Assembly (NCBI GenBank): GCA_036656795.1
Contig: JAVXHR010000009.1
Coordinates: 1-64,000 of the forward strand
Direction of reading: 5' to 3'
Length of the DNA: 64,000 nt
Origin: CAUPWF01 sp036656795
Lineage (GTDB): Bacteria > Bacillota > Clostridia > Lachnospirales > Lachnospiraceae
The translations under genes and the position numbers were made by a program. Under the pieces are notes generated by a model. The model made no database searches, was not told where the DNA came from, and saw only the letters and a list, made by a program, of their open reading frames with translations. How positions within the stretch are numbered: the stretch's first letter is position 1; each line of letters opens with the position of its first letter. This document shows, piece by piece, positions 16,337 through 24,895 of the stretch.

Positions 16337-18862
16337 ATGGAAAAATATTTTAGCACAGAAATTTCTAAAACAGATAGAATTCCTTTTTTGGTAGAAACGT
16401 TATTTGAAAAAATGCCGGAAATCGAATCGGCTAGAGCAATTCTTATTACGGAATCCTATAAGCAAACTGAAAGTGAACCTATAATTATAAGACGTGCAAA
16501 AGCACTAAAACATATTCTGGAAAAAATGCCTATTGTAATACGAGAACAGGAATTAATTGTAGGAAGTTCAACAATTGCACCCAGAGGATGCCAGACTTAT
16601 CCAGAATTTTCTTATGAATGGTTGGAGTCAGAATTTGATACAGTAGCAACTAGAAGTGCCGATCCATTTTATATAACGGAAAAGACAAAAAATGATTTAA
16701 AAGAAGTACATAAATATTGGAAAGGGAAGACTACCAGCGAACTTGCAACTTCTTATATGGCACCTGAGACGTTGGTAGCGATAGAGCATAATGTATTTAC
16801 ACCTGGAAACTATTTCTATAATGGGGTAGGGCATGTCACAGTTCAATATGATAAGGTACTAAAAATTGGTTATGAGGGAATTATAGCAGAAGCAAAAGAA
16901 TATCTCGCTGAGTGCAAGGTAGGAGACAGCGATTATGCTAAAAAATCTCAGTTTCTAAATGGAGTGATTATCAGTTGCGAAGCAGTTATTATATATGCAA
17001 AACGTTATAAGGAGCTTGCACAACAATTAGCGGAGCAATGCAATAACGCTGTCCGCAAACAAGAACTATTGACCATTGCGAAGAATTGTGAGAGAGTTCC
17101 GGCAAAAGGAGCTTCTAATTTCTATGAAGCATGTCAAAGCTTTTGGTTTGTACAACAATTATTGCAAATAGAGTCCAGTGGACACTCGATTTCTCCTGGA
17201 AGATTTGATCAATACATGTACCCTTATTATAAAAAAGACTTAAAAGAAGGAAAGCTAAAACGTGAATTCGCGCAAGAACTTATTGATTGTATCTGGGTGA
17301 AGCTAAACGATTTAAACAAATGTCGAGATGCATCAAGTGCAGAAGGTTTTGCAGGATACAGTTTGTTTCAGAATTTGATTGTTGGTGGACAAAGTGTTGA
17401 GGCATTGGATGTAACGAATGATTTATCTTTTATGTGTATTCAGGCATCTCACCATGTGTTTTTGCCACAACCTTCATTATCTATTCGTGTATGGAATGGT
17501 TCGCCACAAGAATTGTTAATAAAAGCAGCAGCTCTTACAAGAACAGGAATTGGACTTCCGGCTTATTACAATGATGAAGTGATTATTCCATCTTTGATGA
17601 ACAGGGGATTAAGTCTTGCAGATGCCAGAGATTATAATATTATAGGGTGTGTGGAACCGCAGAAAGCAGGAAAGACAGAGGGGTGGCATGATGCTGCATT
17701 CTTTAATATGTGTAGGCCGTTAGAGTTAGTGTTTTCCAATGGAATGGATAAAGGAAAACAGATTAGCATTCAGACAGGTGAAGTGGAACATATGAAGTCT
17801 TTTGAAGAGTTTTATGATGCCTATAAAGCACAGATGAGATATCAGATTTCATTATTGGTCAATGCAGATAATTCTATTGATGTTGCACATAGTGAACGGT
17901 GTCCATTACCATTCTTATCTTGCATGGTAGATGATTGTATGAAAGTGGGAAAAACGGTACAAGAAGGTGGAGCGGTCTATAATTTTACCGGTCCACAAGG
18001 GTTTGGAATTGCCAATATGGCAGATTCGCTTTATGCAATAAAAAAATTAGTTTTCGAAGAGAAGAAGTTAACACTCGCAGAGTATAAAAAAGCATTGGCT
18101 CTTAATTATGGACAAGGATTTGATGCTACAACAACTACGGATCTAGCAATAGAAATTATAAAAACAGTACAAGAATCCGGGAAAACAATATGTGAAGCGG
18201 AAGTTGAGAAAATTATAAAGGATATTATGAATTCAAAGGTATCTCCGGAAGAAAAAGTAAAATATAACCACTTATTGCATCTGATTGATGAAATTCCAAA
18301 GTTTGGAAATGATGAAGATGAGGTGGATGCATTGGCAAGAGATGTGGCATATACCTATACAAAACCAATGGAAGAATTCCATAATCCAAGAGGCGGAATC
18401 TTTCAGGCTGGTTTGTATCCAGTCTCGGCCAATGTACCATTAGGCGCACAAACCGGAGCGACACCAGATGGAAGACTGGCACATACACCAGTTGCAGATG
18501 GAGTATCCCCATCTGCAGGAAAAGATGTGAAAGGGCCAACTGCAGCAGCAAATTCTGTTTCTAAATTGGATCATGGAATTGCGTCCAATGGTACGTTGTT
18601 TAATCAAAAATTTCACCCGTCTGCTCTTAGTGGGGAAAATGGATTGAATAATTTTGTGAACCTAATTCGCTCATTTTTTGACCAAAAAGGAAGCCATATG
18701 CAATTCAATGTGGTAGATAAAGAAACATTGATCAAAGCTCAGAAAAATCCGGAACAGTATAAACATCTAGTTGTTCGGGTGGCGGGATATAGTGCATTGT
18801 TTACAACCTTATCACGTTCGTTGCAAGATGATATTATTCATCGAACCGAACAGGGATTATAG
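16337..18862 (+). CDS. Glycyl radical B12-independent 1,2-propanediol dehydratase
   Basis: 841 residues from the ATG at 16337 (AAGGGGAAAGA upstream); an earlier in-frame start would lie in the promoter. The enzyme dehydrates 1,2-propanediol to propionaldehyde by radical chemistry. The thiyl Cys is C438 in GCVEPQ and the glycyl radical site is G817 in RVAGYSA. H166, H283, E440 and D452 fall where the glycerol and propanediol dehydratases of this family have their substrate-binding and acid-base residues. The positions agree with those I recall for the Roseburia inulinivorans enzyme. A choline lyase or glycerol dehydratase would be the main alternatives, but the fucose context favours propanediol. 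No microcompartment targeting peptide is seen at either end. The activase follows at once. Confidence 0.93.
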   Translation: MEKYFSTEISKTDRIPFLVETLFEKMPEIESARAILITESYKQTESEPIIIRRAKALKHILEKMPIVIREQELIVGSSTIAPRGCQTYPEFSYEWLESEFDTVATRSADPFYITEKTKNDLKEVHKYWKGKTTSELATSYMAPETLVAIEHNVFTPGNYFYNGVGHVTVQYDKVLKIGYEGIIAEAKEYLAECKVGDSDYAKKSQFLNGVIISCEAVIIYAKRYKELAQQLAEQCNNAVRKQELLTIAKNCERVPAKGASNFYEACQSFWFVQQLLQIESSGHSISPGRFDQYMYPYYKKDLKEGKLKREFAQELIDCIWVKLNDLNKCRDASSAEGFAGYSLFQNLIVGGQSVEALDVTNDLSFMCIQASHHVFLPQPSLSIRVWNGSPQELLIKAAALTRTGIGLPAYYNDEVIIPSLMNRGLSLADARDYNIIGCVEPQKAGKTEGWHDAAFFNMCRPLELVFSNGMDKGKQISIQTGEVEHMKSFEEFYDAYKAQMRYQISLLVNADNSIDVAHSERCPLPFLSCMVDDCMKVGKTVQEGGAVYNFTGPQGFGIANMADSLYAIKKLVFEEKKLTLAEYKKALALNYGQGFDATTTTDLAIEIIKTVQESGKTICEAEVEKIIKDIMNSKVSPEEKVKYNHLLHLIDEIPKFGNDEDEVDALARDVAYTYTKPMEEFHNPRGGIFQAGLYPVSANVPLGAQTGATPDGRLAHTPVADGVSPSAGKDVKGPTAAANSVSKLDHGIASNGTLFNQKFHPSALSGENGLNNFVNLIRSFFDQKGSHMQFNVVDKETLIKAQKNPEQYKHLVVRVAGYSALFTTLSRSLQDDIIHRTEQGL

Positions 18863-18872
18863 GAGAAACGTT

Positions 18873-19664
18873 ATGAAGAATAAAGATATCCAAGGAAGAA
18901 TATTTGATATTCAAAGATACTCTATTCATGATGGTATGGGTATTAGAACAATTGTGTTTCTAAAGGGCTGTGTGCTTTGTTGCAAGTGGTGCTGTAATCC
19001 GGAATCACAAGATTATGAGATTCAGACAATGAATGTGCAAGGAAATCCTAAGATTATAGGATACGATGTATCTGTGCAAGAAGTAATGGAGATAGTAGAA
19101 AGAGATCGTCCTTATTACAGAAGGACAGCAGGTGGACTTACTCTATCTGGTGGGGAAAGTCTGTGCCAGCCGGAATTTGCCCGAGCGTTATTACAAGAAG
19201 CGAAGAACGCGGGAATTAATACAGCAATGGAAAGCATGGGATACGCGCCTTATGAAACCATAGAAAGTATACTTCCCTATCTAGATCAGTACTTACTGGA
19301 TATTAAACATATAGATGGTGTAAAGCATAAAAAATTCACCGGAAAATCGAATGAATTAATGTTAGAAAATGCAAAGAAAATAGCGACTTCAAAAATGACG
19401 GAATTAAGTATTCGTGTTCCGGTAATTCCTACTTTTAATGATACAGAAGAAGAAATTAGACAAATTGGAGAATTTGCAGATACATTGCCCGGAGTACAAA
19501 AGATACATCTTCTTCCATATCATAGATTGGGACAGGATAAGTATGATGGGTTAGGTAGAAGCTATTCTATGGAAGGGATTTTACCACCAACTAATGAACA
19601 TATGGAAGTGCTAAAAGGGGTTATAGAGACATACACAAGTTTAACTTGCCAGATAGGAGGTTAG
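18873..19664 (+). CDS. Glycyl radical enzyme activase (radical SAM)
   Basis: 264 residues from the ATG at 18873; AGGAGA overlaps the dehydratase stop. It reductively cleaves S-adenosylmethionine to place the radical on the dehydratase glycine. The N-terminus has the radical SAM cluster motif C-VLC-C-KW-C within GCVLCCKWCCNPES, and the SAM-binding TLSGGESLCQPEF. It is short: many activases of this type have an inserted ferredoxin-like domain with two further clusters after the first motif, and that insert is absent, giving a pyruvate formate-lyase-activase-like size. Two extra cysteines flank the cluster motif. Coupled to its substrate enzyme by order and spacing. Confidence 0.93.
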   Translation: MKNKDIQGRIFDIQRYSIHDGMGIRTIVFLKGCVLCCKWCCNPESQDYEIQTMNVQGNPKIIGYDVSVQEVMEIVERDRPYYRRTAGGLTLSGGESLCQPEFARALLQEAKNAGINTAMESMGYAPYETIESILPYLDQYLLDIKHIDGVKHKKFTGKSNELMLENAKKIATSKMTELSIRVPVIPTFNDTEEEIRQIGEFADTLPGVQKIHLLPYHRLGQDKYDGLGRSYSMEGILPPTNEHMEVLKGVIETYTSLTCQIGG

Positions 19665-19667
19665 AAG

Positions 19668-20045
19668 ATGGAATATGTAAATAAAATGCATACAGAAGAG
19701 ATGCAGCGAATTGTACAGGAATTAGTACCGGGAAAGCAGATTTCAATTGCTCATATTATAGCAAATCCAGATAAAATTCTTTATGAGAAATTGGGTCTTG
19801 ATCCTAGTGTGGATTACGCAAAATCTGCAATTGGAGTTATGACAATTAGTCCGGCAGAAACTGCAATTATTATTGCGGATATTGCAGTAAAAGCAGCAGG
19901 AGTGGAACTTGGATTTGTTGATCGATTCAGCGGCTCATTGATTGTAACTGGAACAGTATCGGAAGTAGAAGCGGCAACGGAAGCTATTTTAAGCTATGTA
20001 GATAAAAAGCTGGGATTCACTGTTTGCCAGATTACAAGGACATAG
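19668..20045 (+). CDS. pduU: Circularly permuted BMC shell protein (PduU/EutS type)
   Basis: 125 residues. The N-terminal LVPGKQISIAHIIANPDKILYEKLGL and the core GVMTISPAETAIIIADIAVKAAGVELGFVDRFSGSLIV are characteristic of EutS/PduU, permuted single BMC-domain proteins that form hexamers with an extra beta-barrel plugging the pore. It is a minor facet component of the shell. It follows the activase by 3 bp and precedes the EutP-like gene by 3 bp. Confidence 0.93.
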   Translation: MEYVNKMHTEEMQRIVQELVPGKQISIAHIIANPDKILYEKLGLDPSVDYAKSAIGVMTISPAETAIIIADIAVKAAGVELGFVDRFSGSLIVTGTVSEVEAATEAILSYVDKKLGFTVCQITRT

Positions 20046-20048
20046 TTT

Positions 20049-20477
20049 ATGAAAAAAATTATTTTAATGGGTAGTAGTGAATGCGGAAAAACCACATTAA
20101 CACAGGCGCTAAGAGGTGAAAAAATCCAATATCATAAAACCCAATATGTGAATTATTTTGATGTGGTAATTGATACACCGGGAGAATATACACAAACGAA
20201 AGGACTTGGGTCTGCCTTGGCACTTTATTCCTATGAAGCGGATATTGTGGGCCTTTTAATATCAGCGACAGAATCCTATTCTTTATTTCCACCTAATATT
20301 ACCTGTATGGCAAATCGGGAAGTAGTTGGAATTGTGACAAAGATACATGAAGCTCATGCAAATCCTCAACGAGCAGAAAGATGGCTGCGCTTATCCGGTT
20401 GTAAGAAAATATTTTATGTGGATTCAAAAACAAAAGAAGGTATTGAAGAGCTGATGAAACTACTAGAAACAAACTAA
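20049..20477 (+). CDS. eutP: EutP/PduV-family small GTPase-like protein
   Basis: 142 residues of the Ras-like P-loop fold: Walker A GSSECGKTT at 8-16, IDTPGEY as the switch/G3 region, and TKIHEAHA near the G4 position. PduV/EutP members are found with microcompartment operons and have been linked to positioning of the compartments or to acetate-kinase-like activity; the role here is open. It is the last gene of the first microcompartment transcription unit. No terminator follows, so some read-through into the aldolase operon is likely. Confidence 0.9.
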   Translation: MKKIILMGSSECGKTTLTQALRGEKIQYHKTQYVNYFDVVIDTPGEYTQTKGLGSALALYSYEADIVGLLISATESYSLFPPNITCMANREVVGIVTKIHEAHANPQRAERWLRLSGCKKIFYVDSKTKEGIEELMKLLETN

Positions 20478-20525
20478 CAATAAAAACCACATAGTAAAAG
20501 AAAAGAAAACAATAAAAACCACATA
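20476..20525 (+). promoter_or_regulatory. Direct-repeat operator before the aldolase operon
   Basis: Two identical 18-mers AACAATAAAAACCACATA at 20476-20493 and 20508-20525, period 32 bp (three helical turns). The first overlaps the eutP stop codon and the second ends 5 bp before the -35 hexamer. A related pair stands before the dehydratase promoter. Likely regulator-binding sites shared by the two microcompartment operons. Confidence 0.65.
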
Positions 20526-20530
20526 AAGTA

Positions 20531-20559
20531 TTGACTTTATACAAAATAAGTTTTATAAT
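20531..20559 (+). promoter_or_regulatory. Promoter of the aldolase/shell operon
   Basis: TTGACT (20531-20536), 17-bp spacer, TATAAT (20554-20559). The in-frame ATG at 20531 overlaps this promoter, so translation must start downstream at 20609. Confidence 0.8.
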
Positions 20560-20608
20560 AACAGAGGAAACAACAAAAACAAAGAAAAAATCAGGAGGAA
20601 AAGAAATT

Positions 20609-21421
20609 ATGTTAAATGAATTTGAAATAAAAAAACAGATTTGTGATATTGGGAAAAGAATTTATGACAGAAATATGGTTGCGGCAAACGATGGTAATAT
20701 TTCAGTTAAACTAAATGATAATGAGTTCCTTTGCACCCCGACCGGTGTTTCAAAAGGATTCATGACTCCAGAATATATATGTAAAGTAGATGCAAAAGGA
20801 AATGTACTTCAAGCAAACAAAGGGTTTAAGCCTTCATCTGAAATCAAAATGCATATGAGAGTTTATGAAAAAAGATCGGATGTTGGTGCAGTTGTACATG
20901 CACACCCAACATTTGCAACAAGCTTTGCAATTGCCGGTATTCCTTTGACTCAGCCAATTATGCCGGAAGCAGTTATAGCTCTTGGGTGTGTACCTATTGC
21001 AGAATATGGGACACCATCAACCATAGAAATTCCTGACAATATTGAAAAGTATCTTCCATATTATGATGCGGTATTGTTAGAAAGCCATGGAGCATTAACA
21101 TGGAGTACAGATCTTTTGGCAGCATATCATAAGATGGAATCCGTTGAATTTTATGCAGAGTTATTATACAAATCTAAAATGCTAGGTGGACCAAAAGAAT
21201 TTGACAAGGTTCAAATTGAGAAATTGTATGAGATTAGAAGACAAATGGGATTATCAGGAAAACACCCTGCAGATTTATGCCAGAATAAAGATGGAATGAA
21301 TTGTCATAATTGCAGTACAGCATGCAGTAAGTCTACGGCATCAGCACCTGCACAAACAGGAGACAAAGCGGAGCTTGTTGCAAGTATTACCAAGAAAGTA
21401 ATGGAACAGTTAGGGCTATAA
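20609..21421 (+). CDS. fucA: L-fuculose-phosphate aldolase with C-terminal microcompartment targeting peptide
   Basis: 270 residues from the ATG at 20609 (AGGAGG upstream). A class II zinc aldolase that splits L-fuculose-1-phosphate (and often rhamnulose-1-phosphate) to DHAP and L-lactaldehyde. Zinc ligands H97 and H99 (VVHAHPTF) and H160 (ESHGAL), and catalytic E78 (PSSEIKMH) are present. After residue 222 there is an extension absent from ordinary aldolases: a cysteine cluster C224-x7-C232-x2-C235-x3-C239, a Ser/Ala/Thr linker, and an amphipathic helix AELVASITKKVMEQLGL like known encapsulation peptides. This places the aldolase inside the shell, the hallmark of GRM5-type compartments. First gene of the second transcription unit. 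Confidence 0.94.
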   Translation: MLNEFEIKKQICDIGKRIYDRNMVAANDGNISVKLNDNEFLCTPTGVSKGFMTPEYICKVDAKGNVLQANKGFKPSSEIKMHMRVYEKRSDVGAVVHAHPTFATSFAIAGIPLTQPIMPEAVIALGCVPIAEYGTPSTIEIPDNIEKYLPYYDAVLLESHGALTWSTDLLAAYHKMESVEFYAELLYKSKMLGGPKEFDKVQIEKLYEIRRQMGLSGKHPADLCQNKDGMNCHNCSTACSKSTASAPAQTGDKAELVASITKKVMEQLGL

Positions 21422-21446
21422 TGATACAGAATATGAGGCGTTTAAG

Positions 21447-21929
21447 ATGGAAGAAGAATTCATTGCAAGAACAGTGCAGTCAATTGTAACAGACGTCCTG
21501 GCTCAGAGAACGTGTATGACATTAAAATTAGCGACAGCCTTGATTGATAAAGTAGAAGAGAAGGCAGCAAACCTGGGGATTGCAGTGGTAGTTGCAATTT
21601 CGGACGCATCAGCAAGACCGGTTGCCATTCACTGTATGGATGGATCGTATATGGCTAGTTTTGATGTGGCATTAAATAAAACATATACTTCCGCAGGCCT
21701 TAAAATCTCTACATCAGAGCTTGGAAAATTGAGTCAACCGGGAGAATCGCTCTATGGAGTTCAATTTACCAATGAAGGGAAGATTGTAATATTTGGAGGC
21801 GGAGAACCGTTAATGATTGGAGACACTATGATTGGTGCACTGGGCATCAGCGGTGGGACTGCGGAACAAGATACAGAACTGGCAATATATGGAAAATCAA
21901 TTTTAAAGGAGGTAATCGCGTGTCTGTAA
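21447..21929 (+). CDS. PduO C-terminal-like (DUF336/GlcG/HbpS) protein with targeting peptide
   Basis: 160 residues. Residues 24-160 match the small haem-binding-like DUF336 domain found at the C-terminus of PduO and in GlcG/HbpS (ending GGGEPLMIGDTMIGALGISGG). The PduO adenosyltransferase domain is absent, which fits a B12-independent pathway. The first 20 residues (EEFIARTVQSIVTDVLAQ) form an amphipathic helix like the targeting peptides of the neighbouring enzymes, so it is probably enclosed. Its function in such loci is not known to me. The ribosome site is weak. The 3' end overlaps pduP by 10 bp. Confidence 0.85.
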   Translation: MEEEFIARTVQSIVTDVLAQRTCMTLKLATALIDKVEEKAANLGIAVVVAISDASARPVAIHCMDGSYMASFDVALNKTYTSAGLKISTSELGKLSQPGESLYGVQFTNEGKIVIFGGGEPLMIGDTMIGALGISGGTAEQDTELAIYGKSILKEVIACL

Positions 21930-23308
21930 ATGAACGTATGGTACAAGATGTTGTACAAGAAGTTTTAGCGAGAATGCAGATTGCAGAAGAGCCTACCAGT
22001 AAGCATGGAATATTTACTGATATGAATGAAGCAATTGAAGCAGCTAAAAAAGCGGAATTATATATGAAAAGAATGTCCATGGATCAAAGGGAAACAATCA
22101 TTTCCATTATCCGTAGAAAGACAAAGGAAAATGCAGAACTATTAGCACATATGGGGGTAGAAGAGACCGGAATGGGCAATGTTGGGCATAAGATATTGAA
22201 ACATCAATTAGTAGCGGAGAAAACACCAGGTACAGAGGATATTACTACAAAAGCTTGGTCGGGAGATCGAGGATTAACATTAATAGAAATGGGACCATTT
22301 GGTGTGATTGGAGCAATTACTCCATGTACAAACCCAAGTGAAACCATTCTGTGCAATGCGATTGGTATGATTGCAGGTGGAAATACAGTTGTATTTAATC
22401 CACACCCGGCGGCTATTCGCACTTCGATTTTTACAATTAATATGATTAATGAAGCTTCTTTGGAAGCAGGTGGTCCAGATAATGTTGCGGTTACAATAGA
22501 AAAACCTACCATAGAATCCAGCAACGTTATGATGAAGCACAAAGATATTCCTCTAATTGCAGCTACGGGTGGTCCGGGGGTTGTAACAGCAGTTTTATCT
22601 TCAGGAAAAAGAGGAATTGGAGCAGGAGCGGGAAATCCACCGGCGTTAGTAGATGAAACGGCTGATATTAGAAAAGCAGCAGGGGATATTGTTAATGGTT
22701 GTACATTTGATAATAATCTACCATGTATTGCTGAAAAAGAAATTGTTGCAGTCAATGCAGTTGTAGACGAGCTAATGCACTATTTGGTAGAAGAACAGGG
22801 ATGTTATGCTGTTGATGAAGAACAGCAGAAAAAGCTGGTAGATGTTGTGCTGGCGGGAGGCAGACTGAATCGTAAATGTGTGGGACGTGACGCTAAAACG
22901 TTGTTAGGTATGATTGGAGTTACAGTACCGGAGAATATCCGATGTATTGTCTTTGAAGGGAAAAAAGAACATCCATTGATAGCAGAAGAATTGATGATGC
23001 CGATTCTGGGGATTGTACGGGCAAGAGATTTTGATGATGCAGTGGAACAATCGGTATGGTTAGAACATGGTAATCGTCATTCAGCACATATTCATTCTAA
23101 AAACATTGACAATATTACAAAATATGCAAAGGCAATTGACACTGCAATTTTAGTGAAAAATGCTCCATCCTATGCAGCATTGGGATTTGGTGGAGAAGGA
23201 TTTTGTACATTTACAATTGCAAGTAGAACCGGAGAAGGGTTAACAAGTGCAAGTACGTTTACAAAGCGTAGACGTTGTGTGATGTCAGATAGTTTATGCA
23301 TAAGATAG
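21920..23308 (+). CDS. pduP: CoA-acylating propionaldehyde dehydrogenase PduP
   Basis: 462 residues from a GTG at 21920 with AAAGGAGG upstream. It oxidises propionaldehyde to propionyl-CoA with NAD+. The catalytic Cys is C269 in NLPCIAEKE, preceded by the family motif PHPAAIRTS and the glycine-rich AATGGPGVV. The N-terminal 18 residues (VNERMVQDVVQEVLARMQ) are a typical encapsulation peptide followed by a short linker. It regenerates NADH that the alcohol dehydrogenase in the same compartment can reuse. Overlaps the preceding gene by 10 bp, indicating coupled translation. Confidence 0.95.
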   Translation: MSVNERMVQDVVQEVLARMQIAEEPTSKHGIFTDMNEAIEAAKKAELYMKRMSMDQRETIISIIRRKTKENAELLAHMGVEETGMGNVGHKILKHQLVAEKTPGTEDITTKAWSGDRGLTLIEMGPFGVIGAITPCTNPSETILCNAIGMIAGGNTVVFNPHPAAIRTSIFTINMINEASLEAGGPDNVAVTIEKPTIESSNVMMKHKDIPLIAATGGPGVVTAVLSSGKRGIGAGAGNPPALVDETADIRKAAGDIVNGCTFDNNLPCIAEKEIVAVNAVVDELMHYLVEEQGCYAVDEEQQKKLVDVVLAGGRLNRKCVGRDAKTLLGMIGVTVPENIRCIVFEGKKEHPLIAEELMMPILGIVRARDFDDAVEQSVWLEHGNRHSAHIHSKNIDNITKYAKAIDTAILVKNAPSYAALGFGGEGFCTFTIASRTGEGLTSASTFTKRRRCVMSDSLCIR

Positions 23309-23318
23309 GGAGAAAAAT

Positions 23319-24521
23319 ATGGATGTAAATTCAGTAAATATTGAAGAAATAGTAAAACAAGTCCTGTCGGATATGACAGGAACATCTTTGGCACCGACTA
23401 CGGGCAATACCGGAACGATACCTGAAAAAGCAAAAGTTGCTATGCTAACGGAGCTAGAGCATTATGAGATCAAAGAATATCCGATTCCTACAGTAGGAGA
23501 TGAAGATATTCTTGTAAAGGTCGAAGGTTGTGGAATATGTGGGACAGATGCACATGAATTTAAAAATGATCCTTTTGGATTAATCCCATTGGTTCTTGGT
23601 CATGAAGGAACCGGTGAAATTGTTAAAATGGGTAGGAATGTAAAGAAAGACAGTGCTGGAAAAGAGTTACATATTGGTGATAAGGTAGTTTCTTGTATGA
23701 TTTTTAAAGATAATCCGGAGATTACAATGTATGATTTGAACAAACAAAATGTAGGAGGTGCTGACGTATATGGTCTGCTTCCGGATGATGATGTTCATCT
23801 CAATGGTTGGTTCTCAGATTATATTTTAATTCGAGGTGGTTCTACCATTTTTAATGTAAGTGATTTAGATTTGTATTCTAGAATATTGATTGAACCTTGT
23901 GCTGTATTGATTCATGCAGTGGAAAGAGCAAAATCCACCGGAATTCTTCGCTTTAACAGTAGAGTTGTCGTACAAGGTTGTGGACCAATTGGCTTGATTT
24001 GTATTTCAATATTGAAAACAATGGGTATTGCCAATGTTATCGCAGTAGATGGAGAACAAAAGAGATTGGATTTCGCCAAAGAGTTAGGTGCTACAGACTG
24101 TGTTAATTTTAAAGAACACAAAGGATTAGAAGCACTAGTGACAGCGGTAGGTGAAAAATTTGGAGGACATCTCGCAGATTTCGCATTTCAATGTACAGGT
24201 TCGCCGATGGCACATGCTAATATATATAAATTCATTAGGAATGGTGGAGGACTTTGCGAGCTTGGTTTCTTTATCAATGGCGGAGATGCAACAATTAATC
24301 CCCATTTTGACATTTGTTCAAAAGAAATCACACTGGTAGGTTCTTGGGTATACACATTAAGAGACTATGCAACGACATTTGATTTTTTAAAGAGTGCAAA
24401 AAAAATCGGACTTCCAATGGATAAATTGATTACAGATACATTTTCATTAGAAGATATTAATGAGGCACATAAGACTAATCTGGCAATGACAGGGCTGAAA
24501 ATTGCAATTATTAACAAATAA
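23319..24521 (+). CDS. Zinc-type medium-chain alcohol dehydrogenase with targeting peptide
   Basis: 400 residues. Residues 1-20 (VNSVNIEEIVKQVLSDM) form an encapsulation helix and 21-38 a Thr/Gly/Pro linker. The rest is a GroES-like MDR dehydrogenase: catalytic zinc ligands C74 (GICGTDAHEF) and H95-E96 (LGHEGTG), a third Cys in IEPCAVLIHA, and Rossmann motif GCGPIG. The four-cysteine structural zinc lobe of classic alcohol dehydrogenases is missing. It most likely reduces propionaldehyde to propanol, recycling NADH inside the shell, and could also reduce lactaldehyde. Classical Pdu compartments use an iron-type enzyme (PduQ) instead. Confidence 0.88.
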   Translation: MDVNSVNIEEIVKQVLSDMTGTSLAPTTGNTGTIPEKAKVAMLTELEHYEIKEYPIPTVGDEDILVKVEGCGICGTDAHEFKNDPFGLIPLVLGHEGTGEIVKMGRNVKKDSAGKELHIGDKVVSCMIFKDNPEITMYDLNKQNVGGADVYGLLPDDDVHLNGWFSDYILIRGGSTIFNVSDLDLYSRILIEPCAVLIHAVERAKSTGILRFNSRVVVQGCGPIGLICISILKTMGIANVIAVDGEQKRLDFAKELGATDCVNFKEHKGLEALVTAVGEKFGGHLADFAFQCTGSPMAHANIYKFIRNGGGLCELGFFINGGDATINPHFDICSKEITLVGSWVYTLRDYATTFDFLKSAKKIGLPMDKLITDTFSLEDINEAHKTNLAMTGLKIAIINK

Positions 24522-24535
24522 AGGAGCAGGCACAT

Positions 24536-24850
24536 ATGGGAGAAGCAGTAGGAATATTGGAAGTATTTGGCCTTACTTGTGCATTTATGGCAGCAGATGC
24601 AGGCTGTAAAGCAGCCAATGTACGGTTAGAGAATTTTGATAAAAATAAACCGGGCAATGCAGATGCTCTCCCAATTCCTCTATTAGTTACTATTAAATTC
24701 AGAGGAAGTGTAACGGATGTAGAGGCTGCTATGGAAGCTGGAATAAGCAAGGCAAAGGAAGTATCCGGTGTGGTGCAAAGCTTTATTATACCAAGACCGA
24801 CAGAAGATACAGAAAAGATGTTGAAACTAAATGCTTTTGATAAAAATTAA
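24536..24850 (+). CDS. BMC-H shell protein with an extended pore loop
   Basis: 104 residues with one BMC domain (VGILEVFGLTCAFMAADAGCKAANVRL and later VTIKFRGSVTDVEAAMEAGISKA). Compared with its neighbours, the short pore loop EKIGSG is replaced by a longer FDKNKPGNADALPIP (about residues 34-48), so the hexamer pore should be wider, blocked or differently lined. It ends with a short polar tail. AAGGAG ribosome site upstream. First of four BMC-H genes in a row. Confidence 0.92.
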   Translation: MGEAVGILEVFGLTCAFMAADAGCKAANVRLENFDKNKPGNADALPIPLLVTIKFRGSVTDVEAAMEAGISKAKEVSGVVQSFIIPRPTEDTEKMLKLNAFDKN

Positions 24851-24895
24851 AGCATGTTAAACTGAAACTAAACGATATTATAGGAGGAAGTAAAG

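Noticed and set aside
22204..22755. 183-codon open frame on the minus strand inside pduP
   Set aside because: Antisense shadow of a well-supported dehydrogenase; low-complexity translation with no family motif and no ribosome site.
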